A DNA stretch of 64,000 nt from JAJEFO01 sp009843725 (GCA_965243215.1 CBDEUJ010000003.1:1039838-1103837); one strand, 5' to 3'. Numbered from the stretch's first letter, positions 25,392 through 35,311 are shown. Notes: generated by a model not told the origin, from the sequence alone. Program-made: numbers and translations.

Positions 25392-25963
25392 GTCGAAAGA
25401 CCCGCGTCCTGAGTCCCGAGGAGGAACGCCTTTGGCAAAGCGTTGCAGGTGGCGCCAAGCCGCTCGAAAAGAATCGGGCGCGAAAGATCCCGCAGGAACT
25501 TCCGAAGAAACGGCAGCGACCGAACGCAAAGGAGGCCTTTGAGATTCCCGAGTTTCGCGTCGGCGAGAAGGCTGCGTCTTCTCCGGTCGCGATGCCGGGT
25601 TCCAGCCGAACAGCGATTCGCATGGACCAAAGGAAATTCACGCGCATGAAGCAAGGGAAGACCGCGCCGGATGTGCGGATCGATCTCCACGGAAAGACGG
25701 TCGCAGAAGGGAGGGCGGCGCTCGTTTCGTTTCTGCTCAGCGCGCATCGGAAAGGGCATCGAACCGTTCTTGTGATCACAGGCAAGGGCCGCGAGAGAAA
25801 CGATGCCGGACCCATCCCGCAAAGGCCCGGGATTCTCCGTCAACAGCTCCCGCAATGGGTTTCGAGCGCGCCGTTAGACCAGATCGTGCTTCAGTGCACC
25901 GAAGCTCATCCGCGACATGGGGGATCCGGGGCCTTTTATGTCTATCTTGCGCGGTGCCGGTGA
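25388..25963 (+). CDS. Smr-domain protein
   Basis: A 191-residue protein with a basic disordered N-terminal half and a C-terminal Smr (small MutS-related) domain: DVRIDLHGKTVAEGRAAL (the LDLHG motif), VLVITGKG, and LPQWV...VLQCTEAHPRHGGSGAFYVYL. Smr domains are nucleases acting on branched DNA or on stalled-ribosome mRNA. Start ATG at 25388 overlaps the preceding short frame. Convergent with hslU after a 90-base gap containing a GGCGGC/GCCGCC inverted repeat. Confidence 0.88.
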   Translation: MSRKTRVLSPEEERLWQSVAGGAKPLEKNRARKIPQELPKKRQRPNAKEAFEIPEFRVGEKAASSPVAMPGSSRTAIRMDQRKFTRMKQGKTAPDVRIDLHGKTVAEGRAALVSFLLSAHRKGHRTVLVITGKGRERNDAGPIPQRPGILRQQLPQWVSSAPLDQIVLQCTEAHPRHGGSGAFYVYLARCR

Positions 25964-26053
25964 GGGGCCAATGAAATTTGTGATCACGAAAGAGGGCTGA
26001 GTGGCAAGGCGGCGTTCGTCAGCCGCCGCCGCGGCGCGTCGCACGGGCGGCGT

Positions 26054-27364
26054 TCAGAGGATGTAGCGACTCATGTCGGAACCCTTCATGAGTTCGCCAA
26101 GATGCTCTTCCACAAACCCGGCGTCTACCGTGACCGAACTGCCGGGCTGATCGGGTGCAGCAAAGGACAAGTCCTCGAACACGCGTTCGAGAACCGTGTA
26201 CAGGCGCCGCGCCCCAATGTCCTCGACGGACTGATTCACGTCCGCCGCGATTCGGGCCAGCGCGGCAATGCCGTCGTCGCTGAACGACACGTCGACGTCT
26301 TCTGTCGCCATCAGCGCGGAATACTGGCGCGTCAATGCGTTGTCGGTTTCCGTCAGGATGCGCACGAAATCCTGTTCGGTGAGGGCGCGCAAGCTGACGC
26401 GGATCGGCAGACGGCCCTGCAGCTCCGGCAAGAGGTCGGACGGCTTCGCAACGTGAAACGCCCCGGATGCAATGAACAGGATATGGTCCGTCTTGACGGG
26501 ACCGTGCCTGGTGGAGACGGTCGTGCCCTCGATGAGGGGCAGGAGGTCCCGCTGCACGCCTTCGCGGGAAACGTCCGCCCCCCGCGTCTCGGAACGGGCC
26601 GTGACCTTGTCGATCTCGTCGAGGAAGACGATTCCGTCTTCCTCGACCGCACGGAGTGCCTGCTTGGCGATCGCTTCGTCATCGAGCAGCCTGTCCCCTT
26701 CTTCACCGACCAGAACCTCGTAGGATTGCGCCACGGTCATTGACTTCTTCACCTTGCGGTCAGAGAAGCCCTTGCCGAAAATGCTGCCCAGATCAATGGC
26801 GAGACCGCCCTGTCCGGGCGGCAGTCCGGGAATCTCCATGCCGGAGAACGGACTTGACTGGTCCTGAACCTCCAGCTCGATCTCCGTGTCGTCCAGTTCG
26901 CCGCTCGTGAGCTTCCTGCGGAACATTTCGCGGGTTTGTTCGCGGGCGCCCTCGCCGGCGATCGCGTCGAGCACGCGATCCTCGGCCGCGCGCCGCGCCC
27001 TTTCCTTGACCTCGTCGCGCATGTGGTCCCGCGTCATGTTGATCGACGCCTCGACCAGGTCCCGGACAATCTGCTCCACGTCCCGGCCCACATATCCGAC
27101 TTCAGTGAACTTCGTGGCCTCGACCTTCAGAAACGGCGCCTTCGCGAGCCGCGCCAGGCGGCGGGAAATCTCCGTCTTTCCAACCCCGGTCGGCCCGATC
27201 ATCAGGATGTTCTTCGGATAGACCTCGTCGCGTATGTCATCAGCAAGCCGCTTTCGCCGCCACCGGTTCCTGAGCGCAACGGCCACGGCGCGCTTTGCGT
27301 CTCTCTGTCCGACAATGAAGCGGTCAAGTTCCGAGACGATTTCCCTGGGCGTGAGGTCAGTCAT
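26054..27364 (-). CDS. hslU: HslU, ATPase of the HslUV protease
   Basis: AAA+ unfoldase that feeds HslV. The 436-residue protein begins MTDLTPREIVSELDRFIVGQ, with Walker A GPTGVGKTEISRRLARL, the pore/I-domain region, Walker B IVFLDEID, sensor motifs (GRLPIRV, DIGARRLYTVLE) and the C-terminal SRYIL tail that inserts into HslV. ATG at 27364 follows AAGGAG. Normally adjacent to hslV in one operon; here a divergent DM13 gene lies between them, and a heat-shock-like promoter sits directly before hslU. Confidence 0.96.
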   Translation of the reverse strand: MTDLTPREIVSELDRFIVGQRDAKRAVAVALRNRWRRKRLADDIRDEVYPKNILMIGPTGVGKTEISRRLARLAKAPFLKVEATKFTEVGYVGRDVEQIVRDLVEASINMTRDHMRDEVKERARRAAEDRVLDAIAGEGAREQTREMFRRKLTSGELDDTEIELEVQDQSSPFSGMEIPGLPPGQGGLAIDLGSIFGKGFSDRKVKKSMTVAQSYEVLVGEEGDRLLDDEAIAKQALRAVEEDGIVFLDEIDKVTARSETRGADVSREGVQRDLLPLIEGTTVSTRHGPVKTDHILFIASGAFHVAKPSDLLPELQGRLPIRVSLRALTEQDFVRILTETDNALTRQYSALMATEDVDVSFSDDGIAALARIAADVNQSVEDIGARRLYTVLERVFEDLSFAAPDQPGSSVTVDAGFVEEHLGELMKGSDMSRYIL

Positions 27365-27388
27365 ATGCGCTCCTTGCAAGTCCCGCCT

Positions 27389-27416
27389 ATCTAGGAATGT
27401 TACAGGAAAACGCAAG
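27389..27416 (-). promoter_or_regulatory. RpoH-like (heat-shock) promoter for hslU
   Basis: On the minus strand CTTGCG (27416-27411) and CCTAGAT (27395-27389) are separated by 15 bases, close to the RpoH pattern CTTGAA-N13-15-CCCCATNT. The predicted leader is about 18 bases. HslUV is a heat-shock protease in other bacteria. Confidence 0.4.
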
Positions 27417-27519
27417 CGGATCACGGCACATGACGTTGGCGTTGTCCATGATGACAGGGACGCCGCGCCATGCAATCAGGCTCATGGACCAATTCCTGAA
27501 GGCGAGGAGAGAGGACATC

Positions 27520-27891
27520 ATGACTGATCGCCGCACATTTCTGGTTTCGCTTCCGGCCGCAGGCCTGAGCTTTGGCCTGGCTTGGGCCCAGAGCGCCCGC
27601 ACCGGAATGTTTTCCGGGCGCTCGAACCACGAGACCACAGGCACCGCCATCCTGGACGGCAGGACACTGACGCTCGGTGACGACTTTGTTCTGGACCGCG
27701 CACCCGATCCCGTCGTGGGCCTCGGGCGCGACGGCAGATGGGATCCGGACACGTACATGGGCGAACTCATGCAGAAGAGGGGACGGCAGGTCTACACCTT
27801 GCCGGCCGGCATAGATGCAGCGGACTACAACGAAGCGTATATCTGGTGTCGTGCGGCGGATGTCCCGCTTGGCATCGCGCCGCTGAGCTGA
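27520..27891 (+). CDS. DM13-domain protein with twin-arginine signal
   Basis: A 123-residue protein starting MTDRRTFLVSLPAAGLSFGLAWA, a short Tat-type signal (DRRTFL), so it is probably exported folded. The mature part is one DM13 domain: GMFSGRSNHETTGTAIL, LGDDFVLDRAPDPVVGLG, the LPAGIDAADYNEAYIWCRAADVPLGIAPL ending with the conserved cysteine. DM13 domains are proposed to carry out redox or electron-transfer roles. ATG at 27520 follows GAGAGGAC. It lies in reverse orientation between hslU and hslV. The redox role is family inference only. Confidence 0.82.
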   Translation: MTDRRTFLVSLPAAGLSFGLAWAQSARTGMFSGRSNHETTGTAILDGRTLTLGDDFVLDRAPDPVVGLGRDGRWDPDTYMGELMQKRGRQVYTLPAGIDAADYNEAYIWCRAADVPLGIAPLS

Positions 27892-27899
27892 GTCCGGTT

Positions 27900-27923
27900 G
27901 CGCCGCCGCTGATCCGGCGGCGC
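27900..27923. terminator. Bidirectional terminator hairpin
   Basis: GCGCCGCCG and CGGCGGCGC form a perfect 9-base-pair stem with a 6-base loop, between the convergent DM13 gene and hslV. There is no clear T run on either side, so efficiency is uncertain. Confidence 0.5.
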
Positions 27924-27969
27924 CCGAACGGCCTGAAGCAGGATCGCGGCAGGCGCGGTCCGGCGCTCG

Positions 27970-28518
27970 CTATATGACCTCAACCGTCAGGTTGCCGTTG
28001 GTGTAGACACATATGTCTGCGGCGATTTCCATCGCCTTTCGTGCAATCTCTTCGGCACCGAGCTCGCCATCCATCAGCGCCCGGGCCGCGGCAGCCGCAT
28101 AGTTTCCGCCCGAGCCGATGGCCGCCACGTCGTGCTCGGGCTCGAGCACGTCGCCCGCGCCAGTGACAACGTAAAGCGCGGATCCGTCAGTGACGATCAG
28201 CATCGCTTCAAGCTTCTGCAGGAACTTGTCCGTTCGCCAGTCCTTGGCCAGGCCAACGCAGGCCCGCTGCAACTTGCCCGGCGCCGCCTCGAGTTTCGCT
28301 TCCAACCGCTCCAGAAGCGTGAATGCATCCGCTGTCGAGCCGGCAAACCCGGCGACAACTTCATGACCGCCCGGTCTCATCCGGCGCACCTTCGTCGCGG
28401 ATCCCTTGATCACGGTATCGCCCAGGCTCACTTGCCCGTCGCCCGCGACAACAACCTCGCCGCCCTTTCTGACCCCGATGATCGTGGTGCCGTGCCAGCC
28501 CGGGTTCCTGTGCGTCAT
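27970..28518 (-). CDS. hslV: HslV, peptidase of the HslUV protease
   Basis: Proteasome beta-like threonine peptidase. The 182-residue precursor starts MTHRNPGWHGTTIIGVRKGG; processing after G10 would expose the catalytic threonine. Conserved segments VVAGDGQVSLGDTVIKG, VRR, GFAGSTADAFTLLERLE and the C-terminal GNYAAAAARALMD region are present. ATG at 28518 follows AGGAGG. hslU is 600 bases downstream, past an opposite-strand gene and a terminator-like hairpin, so the two are probably expressed separately. Confidence 0.96.
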   Translation of the reverse strand: MTHRNPGWHGTTIIGVRKGGEVVVAGDGQVSLGDTVIKGSATKVRRMRPGGHEVVAGFAGSTADAFTLLERLEAKLEAAPGKLQRACVGLAKDWRTDKFLQKLEAMLIVTDGSALYVVTGAGDVLEPEHDVAAIGSGGNYAAAAARALMDGELGAEEIARKAMEIAADICVYTNGNLTVEVI

Positions 28519-28685
28519 CGTCGTCCTCCTAACCCATGAACGCGCGTGCGCGTGAAGACTGCGGAATCAGGCCCGAAGCAACTGCGCCGAACACCCTTCG
28601 GCAAGACCGGACCCTTGCATGACGGAGCGCCATACGGTCACCGGTCGAGATTTTGCACAGCGCAGCAAGCCTGCGGCGCCCGGCC

Positions 28686-29006
28686 TCAGATTGATTCGTC
28701 GATCCAGCCCTTCAACACGGACTTTGTCGCCGCGCCGGTCTTGTTGGAGACAACCTCGCCATCCTTGAACAGGAAAAGCGACGGGATGTTGCGAACTCCA
28801 AGCTCTGCCGCGGCATTCGGGTGCTGGTCGACATTCACCTTGGCGATCTTTACGGATGCGCCGTATTCGTCGGAAAGCTCTTCCAGGGCGGGACCGATGG
28901 CCTTGCAGGGACCGCACCACTCGGCCCAGAAATCCACAACGACCGGAACGCCCGACTTCAGGACTTCGGCGTCGAACGTGTCATCAGTAACGGCAACTGT
29001 TCCCAT
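28686..29006 (-). CDS. trxA: Thioredoxin
   Basis: Small cytoplasmic disulfide reductase. The 106-residue protein has the active site FWAEWCGPCK (residues 26-35), the cis-proline RNIPSLFLF and standard length. ATG follows AAGGAAGG. It lies 54 bases after addA on the same strand, the usual position at the end of the addBA run in alphaproteobacteria, so it probably belongs to that operon although it could have its own promoter. Confidence 0.96.
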   Translation of the reverse strand: MGTVAVTDDTFDAEVLKSGVPVVVDFWAEWCGPCKAIGPALEELSDEYGASVKIAKVNVDQHPNAAAELGVRNIPSLFLFKDGEVVSNKTGAATKSVLKGWIDESI

Positions 29007-29060
29007 GGAATCCTTCCTTGTCTGATCAGGCCATGAACCTAGAAACGCTTGAGCGGAAGG

Positions 29061-32000
29061 TCAAGATATGGTGGATCGTGCAAGCGCTTCCCGCACGATT
29101 GCGTGCGGAAGCGAAACCAGCTCGCAGGTTTCCGTCCAGAGAATGGCGACTTCGACTTCACGATCCGGGTATATGAGCTCCAGCGCCTCAAGGTACGCGC
29201 CCATTTGCCGAAGCAGCCCTTCCGGCGTGTCTTCAGGACGTTCCGGCACGACGGCATTGGTCTTGAAGTCCGCCGCCAGCACGCGCTTCGGATGCACGAT
29301 CAGCCTGTCGATTATGCCCGAAATCGCGTGATCAAGCGTAGGCAGGTGCGCCGAGACATCCACCTCGGCCAAGGCGTCTCCGCCGAAAAGCTCGGGATGG
29401 CGCTCCAGGTTGGCAAGCGCCAGCCTGACGAGTCCGTCGACTTCACGCGCCGCGGCCCTGTCCGGTCCGTGTGCAAGCAGGCGTCCTGCCATTGCTTCCG
29501 GATCCGGCTGCCCCGGCAGATGCTCCAGCAGCAGGTGGATCTGCCTGCCACGCCGTAGCGCACGGCCCTCATCGGACGCGCCGCCCCCTGACACCTTTGC
29601 GCCGCCAAGACTGGACGGAGATGCCGGAAAGACCGGGGGTTCCGCTGCCGGCGCGTCGGCGCCCAGAAACCCGGGCAATTCCCTGCCATCAACGGGCCGC
29701 GATGCGTCGGAAGCCGATCCTGGCGCGGGCCAATCGCCGTGCTGAAGCCGGAGGACGTCGGGAGGCCCGTCACACGGGATCGCCCCGAGGGATTGCAGGG
29801 CATCTTCAATCGACTTGTGCCAGTTCAGGGGCGTGTCGCTCCTGGCTGCGCGTTCAACGCCGCCGGCAATCAACCACTGCTTGGCACGGGTCATGGCGAC
29901 ATAGAGCAAGCGGTTGCGTTCCTCGAGGTCGGCCTTCCTTTTCTGCGCCTTGGCTTCACGCAGCAGTTCCGGGCATTCGTCATCTGGCAGGGACGGCAAG
30001 GGAATGCCGTTCGGGCCGGCGACAATGCCGCCGGATCGCGCATGATCGGAAGCCATAGTGTCCGGCAGAATTACAATGGGGCTCTCGAGACCCTTTGCGC
30101 CGTGTATGGTCATCACCCTGACCAGGTCCGCGGCGCCTTCGAGCCGCCGCTTCACCTCGATGTCCCCGGATTGCACGCGGGCCAGGAAACCGGTCATGGA
30201 CGGCACGGCGTCCTGTTCGAAAGCCAGTGCCTGATTCAGCAATTCATCAATGCCGTCCTCGGCTTCGGGGCCAAGCCGGGCCAGAAGCCTTTGTCGACCG
30301 CCATGCTTGCTCAGGACATGTTCAAGCAGCTCGTATGGTGCCATGAAGTCCACGGTGCGGCGCAAGTCGTCAAGCGTTGCGACCACGTCCGGAAATTCGT
30401 CGCTTCGGCCGCGCAGTTCCGCCCAAAGCGACCTGCCTGCCGGGCGAGATGATGCCAGCCGGTAGAGTTCTCGCTCGCTCAACCCAAGCAAAGGGGAACG
30501 CAAGGCCGATGCCAGCGAAAGGTCGTCCTCTGCAAGGGTCAGAAACGTCAGGAGCGCCAGAAGGTCCCGCACGGCGAGCTCTGCCCCGATCTTCAGCCGG
30601 TCTGCGCCTGCGATCGGGACGTCTTCCGCCTTGCAGGCCTGGATGATCTGCTCGAACAGCAGACCGCGTCGCTGCACGAGAATCATGACGTCTCCCGGGC
30701 CGACGCGCCTGAACCTGCCGTCATCTCCGTGAATGGATTCCCTGTCGAGCAGTCCGCGGACCAGTTTGGCGATTTTCGTGCCGAGCACGATGTCAGGCGC
30801 GTTGTCGACAGGGCGGTCAACGGGATGGTGCCAGGGCGGCTCCTCCACGGAATCCGGCCGGGGGAGGAGCGGCAGAAGATCCACACGGCCCGGCAGGCCC
30901 TCGTGGAAGGCCTCGTGGCGCGCGACTGTCCCGCCGAGACCGTCGAGTCCTTCGCAGACCTGGTCCACGACCCGCAGGATTGCCGGAGAGGAGCGGAAGG
31001 AGCACAGCAGCTCACTGGAGCGCAGCTGGCCATGAAGCAACTGGCCGAATTCCGCCTCCTTGCGATCGAAGCCTGCGGCATCCGCTCCCTGGAAACTGTA
31101 GATCGACTGTTTCTTGTCCCCGACAACAAAGAGCGAGCGGCCCCGATCCGTATCGTCCGCCATGACCTCAGCAAGGGCGCGCACGATCTGCCACTGCTCG
31201 GGGCTCGTGTCCTGCGCCTCGTCGACCAGGACGTGCTCGACCTGGCCGTCGAGCCGGAACAGGACCCAGTGCAAGGACTCGGAAGACAGGACATCACGCG
31301 TTCTTCGGATAAGGTCATCGAAATCCAGAACGCCATGAGCCTGCTTGGCGTTGCGGTATGCCGGCAGGAACTGGTGCGCGAAGCGATGCAACGCGACGGA
31401 CTTGATGGCGGCATCAAGCGACATCAGGCGCGCGCGCGCCGTTTCGACGCGTTCCATGACTTCATTGAATCTCGGCATCATGGGCGCGAGGCTTTCCGAC
31501 TCCCTGACCTTCCTGGTGGGCAGGGCGCCGATCTTGGCCGCGAAGGGCGACTTCGCCGACTTTCCGTAGAGCAGGACGCCGGAGAGAGTCTGCAGCGCCT
31601 CCCTGGAAAGACGTTTCGGCAGGCCGGCAAGCACCTGGGACAGCTTCAGGTCCGTCGGCCCCAAGGGGCCTGGAAGTGCCGACCGGAACTCGTCCAGGAA
31701 TGCAAGCTCCCCCTCTCCAAGAACGTCCTTCAAGACCTGGTCGCAGGTGAGATCCGAGGGCACGCCGAAGGCCTCGAATATCGTGTCCGGATCCGGGGCG
31801 GCATCGAATGCGTCCTCTTCGCCTCCGACGTCCCGGGCAAGCGGCACGAGGCTGTCGTCGGGATGAGACCGGGCAACCTCCACGAGCACGGACGAGTCCC
31901 TCTCCGCCATTTCATCAAGGACTTCGCCTATCAGGCGGAGCTGTTGGGCGTCGTCCATTTCGCGGAACTGCGGCGACACTTTCCCTTCAAGCGGAAACTG

Positions 32001-32384
32001 CCGCAGGACGGCCGCGCACAGTGAGTGAATCGTCTGGATTCGGAGGCCGCCGGGCGTCTCGATGGCGCGCGCAAACAGCGTTCGGGCCTCGGACAGGCTG
32101 TCTGGCGGCGATTCTCCCAGGCTGCGCAGCTCTTGCCGCAACGCGTCGTCTTCCAGCATTGCCCATTTGCCTAGGGTGGCAAAAAGCCGATTCTGCATCT
32201 CGTTGGCCGCGGCTTTCGTATAGGTCAGGCACAGGATGTTGCGCGGGTTCGTTCCTTTCAGCAGAAGGCGGGCAACCCGGTTCGTGAGCACGCGCGTCTT
32301 CCCCGTGCCGGCGTTGGCGGAAAGCCACGTGGATTGCAGCGGATTGGCCGCATCCACCTGCGCCGCTGTCGCCGCGTCCATCAT
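29061..32384 (-). CDS. addA: AddA helicase-nuclease subunit
   Basis: Part of the AddAB complex that resects double-strand DNA ends for RecA, the RecBCD counterpart in alphaproteobacteria. The 1107-residue protein has UvrD-type helicase motifs: Walker A SANAGTGKT (about residues 21-29), NRVARLLL, DEAQDTS (Walker B), QSIYSFQGAD (motif III), and RLLYVAMTRAK (motif VI), followed by a C-terminal RecB-like nuclease region ending LAADFKTN. The ATG at 32384 overlaps the addB stop by 4 bases. Confidence 0.95.
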   Translation of the reverse strand: MMDAATAAQVDAANPLQSTWLSANAGTGKTRVLTNRVARLLLKGTNPRNILCLTYTKAAANEMQNRLFATLGKWAMLEDDALRQELRSLGESPPDSLSEARTLFARAIETPGGLRIQTIHSLCAAVLRQFPLEGKVSPQFREMDDAQQLRLIGEVLDEMAERDSSVLVEVARSHPDDSLVPLARDVGGEEDAFDAAPDPDTIFEAFGVPSDLTCDQVLKDVLGEGELAFLDEFRSALPGPLGPTDLKLSQVLAGLPKRLSREALQTLSGVLLYGKSAKSPFAAKIGALPTRKVRESESLAPMMPRFNEVMERVETARARLMSLDAAIKSVALHRFAHQFLPAYRNAKQAHGVLDFDDLIRRTRDVLSSESLHWVLFRLDGQVEHVLVDEAQDTSPEQWQIVRALAEVMADDTDRGRSLFVVGDKKQSIYSFQGADAAGFDRKEAEFGQLLHGQLRSSELLCSFRSSPAILRVVDQVCEGLDGLGGTVARHEAFHEGLPGRVDLLPLLPRPDSVEEPPWHHPVDRPVDNAPDIVLGTKIAKLVRGLLDRESIHGDDGRFRRVGPGDVMILVQRRGLLFEQIIQACKAEDVPIAGADRLKIGAELAVRDLLALLTFLTLAEDDLSLASALRSPLLGLSERELYRLASSRPAGRSLWAELRGRSDEFPDVVATLDDLRRTVDFMAPYELLEHVLSKHGGRQRLLARLGPEAEDGIDELLNQALAFEQDAVPSMTGFLARVQSGDIEVKRRLEGAADLVRVMTIHGAKGLESPIVILPDTMASDHARSGGIVAGPNGIPLPSLPDDECPELLREAKAQKRKADLEERNRLLYVAMTRAKQWLIAGGVERAARSDTPLNWHKSIEDALQSLGAIPCDGPPDVLRLQHGDWPAPGSASDASRPVDGRELPGFLGADAPAAEPPVFPASPSSLGGAKVSGGGASDEGRALRRGRQIHLLLEHLPGQPDPEAMAGRLLAHGPDRAAAREVDGLVRLALANLERHPELFGGDALAEVDVSAHLPTLDHAISGIIDRLIVHPKRVLAADFKTNAVVPERPEDTPEGLLRQMGAYLEALELIYPDREVEVAILWTETCELVSLPHAIVREALARSTIS

Positions 32385-35311
32385 TCCACCGGCTGCGGCC
32401 GGGTTGTGGCCGAGGCGTCCCATTCGCCGAATCGTGCAAGGTGATCGTAGTCGCCCTGGAAGCGCATTTTTTCCATCGCGCGACGCGAAATGTAACCTGT
32501 GCCCGGACTCTGGAACCTTTCCAGCAACTTTGTCAGCTCGGCGTGAACGGTGCCGGTCTCGAAGCCGCCCTCCAGCGTGATTGCCTTGCGCTTGGGGGAG
32601 CGGCCGATGCTGATGTGAGCGACCGAGCGGACAGGCGCTTCGGGAACGCCCTCGAACGCGCCTCTTTCCGCCATGACCGCCTCGATCAGGAGCTGGCGGT
32701 CGAAGTGGAGAATCTGCGGCTCGCTCGGGATGCCGCCGGTCTTGTAGTCGCAGATGACCAGCTCCCCGCTTGAAAGCCGGTCGATCCGGTCCGCCTTTCC
32801 GGAAATCGTCAGCCCTGTCTCGCCCAGCCGCAATTCCCCGCTGACCTCAGTTTTCCGGTCCTTGATCTCCATGCGCCAGTCGATCTCCTCGGAGACAAGC
32901 CAGTCGGATATCTGCTCAAGGTGTCCGCGCCAGTGGGAGCGGACCGCCGGCCAGGGAACGTCTTTCCGGAATTCTTCCTCTGCAATCTCGAGGAGCCGTT
33001 GACGCATGGTCGCGGCGTCGGTGAGTGCGGTGCCGGCGAATGCTGCAAGGATGGCGTGAAAGACGGTCCCCTTGAGGCGGGCATCGGGTTCAGGGACCAA
33101 TGGCAGGAGCGGGCGCAGCCTGAGCACATGCCGCGCGTAAATTGCGTAAGGGTCTCGTATCAACCGCTGGATTTCGGTGACCGACAGCTTCTTCGGGCGC
33201 CTTTCGGGCGGCGGCGACGGGGCCGGTCTTGGCTCCGGCCTGACTGTCCTTGCGGGCCGGTCGAGCATGCCAGCCAGCGCAAGCAGTTCATCGCCCTTTT
33301 TCCTCATCTCGCCCAGCGCTTCGGGGCCGAACTGGCCAGGCAGCCCTTCGAGCAGGTTGGTCAGCCGGTTGACCCAGCGCGACGGAACCGCATCGCCGTC
33401 GCCATCCCGGAACGAGCGCGAGAGGACGACCCGCCGGGCCGCGATCGCCTGCTGGTAGTCGTGCGCAGCCAGGCCGGTCTGTCCTTCGGGAAGCGGCAAT
33501 CCAAGGCTGCGCCGCATCTTCCTGTTCAGCCACGGGTCCGGATCGGGCTGTTCAGGCCAGCACCCTTCGTTCAGGCCGCCCAGGATAACGAGATCCGGCC
33601 CTTGGACCCTGGCCTCCCGGGCGCCCCAGAGCATCACGTCAGGGCGTGCCCCGGAAGGATCCCGGTCGCGTTCCGCCTGCAGCATGCCTTCAAGAAGACG
33701 AAGATAGTCGGCGAATGGCACGGGCTCGCCAAAATCCGATTCCTCCAGGATGCTGTCGATTGCGGCCCGTACGAGACGTCCCGAAGACTTCGCCCAGAGT
33801 CCGTTCACGCATTCGTCCTTGGCGCCCGCAACCGTCTTGGCGAGTTCGAGATGATGGGTCACCGCGCCCAGCAGCGTCGGGGCCGGAAATTGCCCAAGCG
33901 GGCCGAGGGTCGATTCGAGCCAACCGATCCACTCGCGGCGTTCGTCCGGCGACTCTTCCGCGAAGCGCTTGAGCTCTGCTTCGGTGAATGCGTGGACCGA
34001 GCCTCTCCGGAGGAACAGTTCCAGTTGCCGCGTGTTCGAAAGGTGAGTTCCCCGGCCCGTGCCGGCTCGGGTGAACGGATGTTTCAGCAATGCGATCAGG
34101 TCTTCCGGGCGCGGCGACGCGCCGACGAGCCGTCCAATCTGAAGCAGAAACGTTCCCGGCGGGGTCAGGGAAAGCCGCATTCCGAAGCTGTTGTCAGGAG
34201 CGATGTTCCAACGGGCAAGGGCGGCGGCGACGCGGCGAACCAGGTCCTGATCCCGGGTTACGAGTGCCGAGCGCTCCCCTTGCTGCACGGCTTCCCGAAT
34301 TGCCACGGCAATTGCCAGCGCCTCTTCCTTGGACTCCGACGCTTCGACCAGCGCCATTGACGAGGTCGCCTGTCGAAGATCGCCGATCCCGGGGCCTTCC
34401 GACAGCCATTGATCCGTGACCTGGGCCGGGCGCAGGGAAAGGGAGACAAGCCCGTTGCGGGCCTTGTCCGGAGGCGCGCCCCACGTGGCCACCTGGTCGC
34501 GGGCCATGCCAAGCGCCGAGAACAGCGCCGCGAACCGGTACTGCGGATGGTCCTCGCAGTCGCGGCCGGAGCCTAGCGAATCCCAGATCGGCCCGGGAAG
34601 ATCGACATCGAATCCGGGCAGCACAAGCGCGCCTTGCGGGAGCCGCGTCACGGCGCACATCAACATGCGAGTGGTCGTGCGCGAACCCGTCGAACCGGCG
34701 ATGATCACCGGGGTGTCGGGCGGATCGGACGCCCATGCGGCAGAGACTTTCTCGACCCCGAGCCTGCGCCGCGCCTCGAAATCGAGGCCGTCCCCCGAAA
34801 CGCTTTCGACATAGGTGCCGACAATGTCGAGGAACTTCAGGCTTCGCTGCCAGTGCAGGGAGTCGTCGCCAATCTCGAGCGTGCGAACCTGTTCCGGAGC
34901 GATCCCTTCGCCCTGAATCTCGTCGAGAAGCGAGGCAAGGCTGTTCGCAAGACTGACCGCAGCCGCCGGGTGGGCGAGGTCGGGCTCGGCGTCGACCAGA
35001 CGGGCGGTCAGTTGCGCAAGCTCAAGCTGACGCCGCAGCCGGGACACGGGGCGCGGCAGGTCGATTCCCGGAAGGATTCTCTCAATCTCGGTTACAAGCA
35101 GGATCCGGGGCAGGAGTCGCGGACCGGAAGCTCGAAACAGGGAGGCAAACCGTCGCTGCATGCGCCGGGAATTGACCAGGATCCGGACCCGGGCAAGGTC
35201 TTCCGGCGCCCGTCCGGAATGGGCGTCCAGGATTCGCTCGACCACCACCTGCGGGAAGTCGGCCCCGGGCGGGACCCCGAACACGCGCGGACATTCTGAT
35301 GGCTCAAACAT
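32381..35311 (-). CDS. addB: AddB nuclease subunit
   Basis: Second subunit of AddAB, with an inactive helicase domain and a C-terminal PD-(D/E)XK nuclease. The 976-residue product shows the family start VFGVPPGADFPQVVV, the degenerate helicase body, and the nuclease signature near the end: ISGKADRIDRL...LVICDYKTGG with the catalytic D and K. I chose the ATG at 35311 (MFEPSECP); an open frame extends 39 codons upstream into murU without similarity. Overlaps murU by 8 bases and addA by 4. Confidence 0.93.
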   Translation of the reverse strand: MFEPSECPRVFGVPPGADFPQVVVERILDAHSGRAPEDLARVRILVNSRRMQRRFASLFRASGPRLLPRILLVTEIERILPGIDLPRPVSRLRRQLELAQLTARLVDAEPDLAHPAAAVSLANSLASLLDEIQGEGIAPEQVRTLEIGDDSLHWQRSLKFLDIVGTYVESVSGDGLDFEARRRLGVEKVSAAWASDPPDTPVIIAGSTGSRTTTRMLMCAVTRLPQGALVLPGFDVDLPGPIWDSLGSGRDCEDHPQYRFAALFSALGMARDQVATWGAPPDKARNGLVSLSLRPAQVTDQWLSEGPGIGDLRQATSSMALVEASESKEEALAIAVAIREAVQQGERSALVTRDQDLVRRVAAALARWNIAPDNSFGMRLSLTPPGTFLLQIGRLVGASPRPEDLIALLKHPFTRAGTGRGTHLSNTRQLELFLRRGSVHAFTEAELKRFAEESPDERREWIGWLESTLGPLGQFPAPTLLGAVTHHLELAKTVAGAKDECVNGLWAKSSGRLVRAAIDSILEESDFGEPVPFADYLRLLEGMLQAERDRDPSGARPDVMLWGAREARVQGPDLVILGGLNEGCWPEQPDPDPWLNRKMRRSLGLPLPEGQTGLAAHDYQQAIAARRVVLSRSFRDGDGDAVPSRWVNRLTNLLEGLPGQFGPEALGEMRKKGDELLALAGMLDRPARTVRPEPRPAPSPPPERRPKKLSVTEIQRLIRDPYAIYARHVLRLRPLLPLVPEPDARLKGTVFHAILAAFAGTALTDAATMRQRLLEIAEEEFRKDVPWPAVRSHWRGHLEQISDWLVSEEIDWRMEIKDRKTEVSGELRLGETGLTISGKADRIDRLSSGELVICDYKTGGIPSEPQILHFDRQLLIEAVMAERGAFEGVPEAPVRSVAHISIGRSPKRKAITLEGGFETGTVHAELTKLLERFQSPGTGYISRRAMEKMRFQGDYDHLARFGEWDASATTRPQPVE

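Noticed and set aside
24030..25529. 499-codon minus-strand frame spanning fxsA and the Tim44-like gene
   Set aside because: Only the last 156 codons resemble a protein family (FxsA); the rest is antisense to the Tim44-like gene.
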